NCBI RefSeq assembly: GCF_954871325.1
Contig: NC_088777.1
Coordinates: 46,043,366 to 46,107,365, forward strand
Reading direction: 5' to 3'
DNA: 64,000 nucleotides
DNA from: Gordionus sp. m RMFG-2023
Taxonomy: Eukaryota; Nematomorpha; Gordioida; Chordodea; Parachordodidae
Shown: positions 61,208-64,000 of the stretch, one piece after another
How the letters are laid out: each line of letters opens with the position of its first letter
Position numbering within the stretch: position 1 is the first letter of the stretch
Notes under the pieces: generated by a model
Database searches by the model: none
Told to the model about the DNA's origin: nothing
The model's input: the letters and a program-made list of their open reading frames with translations, nothing else
Program-made: the position numbers and the translations under genes

Positions 61208-61321
61208 ATGCCAAGAAGTAGAACTTCTAAAATTAGATTGAAATGTTTGGATCTTTTGAATATTCATGGGCATTTGACGACAGGCAAGGATGAGATAATT
61301 GAAAAATTAGCTCAATCCTAA
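61208..61321 (+). CDS. 37-residue ORF resembling a SAP motif
   Basis: ATG-to-TAA frame whose residues 10-36 (L-x2-LDLLNIHG-LTTGKDEIIEKL) follow the helix-loop-helix pattern of SAP domains (leucine-rich helix, G-x-x-x-TGK, then DEIIEKL). SAP domains bind AT-rich DNA. At 37 residues it would be a bare domain or one exon; codons are less A/T-biased than the flanks. It begins directly after a CCCGGG repeat fragment and may belong to a mobile element. Confidence 0.4.
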   Translation: MPRSRTSKIRLKCLDLLNIHGHLTTGKDEIIEKLAQS

Positions 61322-62984
61322 CGAAGATTGGATTTTGCATGTAAATATATAACATACAAAATACAATTATTCCTTATAAACTTGTTGTGTATTAATTTAT
61401 ATTTCCAACATTTAAATTTTTTATATATATAAATTTTAAAGGCTCAAAATATTCAAATTTCTATTTTGGGTTATTTAAGTGATTCATATAGTGGTTATAT
61501 TCACTTTATATTTTATAATTCACATTTATTTTATAGCTTTTCTATACCGCCAGTTATATCCGTTTAATATTTTTTAATTCACATTTATTTTAGTTTTTTA
61601 TATGACGGTTTATACATATAATTTTTTATAATTCACATTAATTTAAAATTGTGTATTATAAATAGTTATTAGTTCTAATAAATTTATGCTTGATATTTTA
61701 AAAAACAATAATATTTCTTAAAAAAAATTATTATCCCCCCCCCCTCTAAGTCAATATCACTAAAAACATTATATTTAATATTTAAATATCAATCGTATCA
61801 CTAAATAAGTGAGTTTATCATGTTCGGAGTTTAAATAGAACATAGTACATGGCCCATAATCTTTTTTCGCCTAATCTCTTTTTCTCTAAAAAAATTTTTT
61901 AAACTCTCTCATTTATTTTTATTTATTCAAATGGGCTAGACGTGTTCCCATTATGCTGGTCTACAGCTGTAGCGCGCCGTTTTTTAAACCTTTTTTATGA
62001 ATTTTATATCTCAAAACACAGAACATAGTTTGAGATCTTAGAGAATCATCAAAATAATAAATATATTATTACGTTATACAATCATCCTTTTTTTCTTGTA
62101 TGTCACCTAACGATATCAACGCCAATTTTATTATTTTTGTAAGATTCATAAAGAGTAAGGTATTATTTGATTATTTTTCTGCATTTGACATGGGTATTGA
62201 AGTCTTTATAAAGCTTGCTGAACTAGACGAATATTTCATCTTTCCTATGGAATTCGGGAACCAAACTTGGTGTATTCTACATTTTCATCTCGTGGCATAA
62301 TTTTATCCTTATTAAATTTTCTATTTATAACATTTTTTTTAAAGACTCGAGATGAAGTAATAACCTAACAAGAATCAATTAAGGAAATTATTATTCTTTT
62401 GGTTTCCCCAATTCCTGAGTCGTAATAATATAATTTTCATCATCAGATATTACATGAATTAAGCAATGAGATGTGAAGCCGATTCAACAACCGTGGTGGT
62501 GAATTTTGAGCCACGTTTTGTTTCGATGAGCTTTGGCCTTTTGATTTAACGATAAAAGAACTTTGAAACATTTATTATCAAACAATGGTCTAAATTGTAA
62601 TTTTTTAATTATATAAATTGTGCCTTGATATGTGTTTTATATCCATACTGTCAAAATACCGAAATAATTAAATTGCACTATAAACCACTCACTAACTAAT
62701 GCACATTTGGCCAACACGCGAGTCCAGCAAAATTTTAATTTTAGGCCAGTACTTCCGTTTTAAATTTAATGGAAAAATACAATTAAACGTATATTTAAAC
62801 AATTAAATAATATATTTAATTCTTTTATTCTAATACCTAGAGAAAAAATCCTATTTTATTGCTTAGACTCCATTTTTTTGTTTTTATTTTTAGACCCAAA
62901 CCCGATTTTGTCTAATTTTCAGGTTCTACTAAATCTGTCTAAGGGCCGAAATATAAAAATTTAGCCAAACTGCATTCTTGCATA
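61322..62984. other. interior between the inverted arrays, right part
   Basis: AT-rich with imperfect direct repeats of ATTTTTTATAATTCACATTAATTT-like words at about 61500-61640. The frame at 62100-62300 (66 codons) is open but shows no motif. No gene is supported. Confidence 0.4.
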
Positions 62985-63200
62985 ATAAATGTGGTAATTC
63001 ATTAGCGATAATGCATTCGTGATAAAACATTCTCTGTAATTCATTCGTGATAACATTTTTGCGATAATGCACTTGCGAATATACATTCGCCTTTATTTAT
63101 TTACGATTATACTTTGGCGGTCGTGCTAATGGATTTGTTATAATATTATCACTGCATTAATATCAATGTAAGACATTCGTGGTAATTCATTCGATAAGCT
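62985..63200 (-). repeat. second array of the 14-bp repeat, inverted
   Basis: About a dozen imperfect copies of ATTCGTGATAATGC-like words, the reverse complement of the unit at 59225-59745. Copies are more diverged toward 63200. Confidence 0.8.
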
Positions 63201-64000
63201 AATAAAATGTTTAACCCTTTTAAATTATAAAATATTGAAGGAAATTATTCAGAATTTAATTAATACTATGTTTATAATATTGGTTTATATGTAGCAATAT
63301 ATTTATATTATAATATTTCTATAATTAAATTATAAATTATTATAGCAATTTATGTCCATAAATCGTTCGAAAATGTAATAGATTACAATCTAAATGATTA
63401 TACTCTGTATAAGCAGATTAGAGTAACCCTTGTATAGAAGAAATAGGTATATAAATATAAAAGTTCTAATTAATGATATGATCCTTTTTTTAATAATCTT
63501 TATTCATTCATAATCATAATTACAATCCGTAAAGTAAAAGGTATAAATAAAATAAAAATTATAAAATAAAAATTAAAAAAGTGAAAAATTGAAAGTAAAA
63601 TAGAAATAAAAATTGTAAAAATGCACAAGAAAAATAATTATCTAAATCTACAACCAAATAATTTAAATTACATGATCTGTAATATTTTTTCTCCAAACTT
63701 TTTGCATTAAGTATCATCTTTTAACATATTATTTGCATAATAAATAATAATATAAAACCCTTATATAATTATATTAATTATTCTCATTTTTATAATATTT
63801 AAATTAATCATGTTAATAATGTACTCACAACATAACTGTCATATTATTACTTAAAATTATTTATTTATTTTTAAAAATTATTTTGTTTAATATTTATCAT
63901 ATTTATAAATAGTCTCTTGATTTATATATCACATGTAGAACTCGTGATTTCTTTATTTCAAAAATTATAAAAGGGCCATATTTTATAATTATAATGACTT
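63201..64000. other. AT-rich DNA, no gene seen
   Basis: Only A/T-rich low-complexity sequence; no frame, repeat terminus or RNA gene was recognised up to the right edge. Confidence 0.5.

Noticed and set aside
59225-63200. Polinton/Maverick or other virus-like element between the inverted arrays
   Set aside because: No polymerase, integrase or capsid signature was recognised, and the span is too short for such an element.

Overview
The window is very AT-rich nuclear DNA from an animal. It holds two recognisable host genes, both on the minus strand, set in long gene-poor DNA full of decayed transposons and minisatellites. A vesicular acetylcholine transporter implies cholinergic neurons and an IFT140 gene implies cilia, so a small-bodied, AT-rich bilaterian invertebrate is the best guess. 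Introns follow GT-AG and the standard genetic code reads cleanly. I cannot name the lineage; orthonectids, rotifers and flatworms are low-GC candidates, but this is speculation.

Layout. (1) 1-1209, minus: the first 403 codons of a vesicular acetylcholine transporter, running off the left edge. (2) 1210-30381: about 29 kb without a convincing host gene. It holds foldback elements, short hAT-type MITEs (two with exact 8-bp target-site duplications), one TA-flanked 0.95-kb transposon and several degenerate tandem repeats. (3) 30382-54661, minus: one 24.3-kb IFT140 gene. I reconstructed it exon by exon; 23 exons join in phase, with one short piece missing between 50720 and 53831. It is almost certainly the longest feature here, although no single open frame shows it. 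Introns are only 34-47 bp at the 5' end but reach 6.5 kb near the 3' end. (4) Inside the IFT140 introns lie three remnants of one family of non-LTR retrotransposon with a restriction-like endonuclease (32593-35661, 36586-37140, about 39340-39700), plus hAT-like and foldback MITEs. The largest LINE copy is split into two halves on opposite strands, in the order and orientation expected of a 5' inversion (twin priming). (5) 54662-64000: no recognised gene. It has a short unidentified ORF head-to-head with IFT140, an inverted pair of arrays of a 14-bp repeat about 3 kb apart, and a 37-residue ORF resembling a SAP motif.

The genes do not form an operon or pathway. The transporter loads acetylcholine into synaptic vesicles; IFT140 is a core subunit of intraflagellar transport complex A. 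Their proximity looks incidental.
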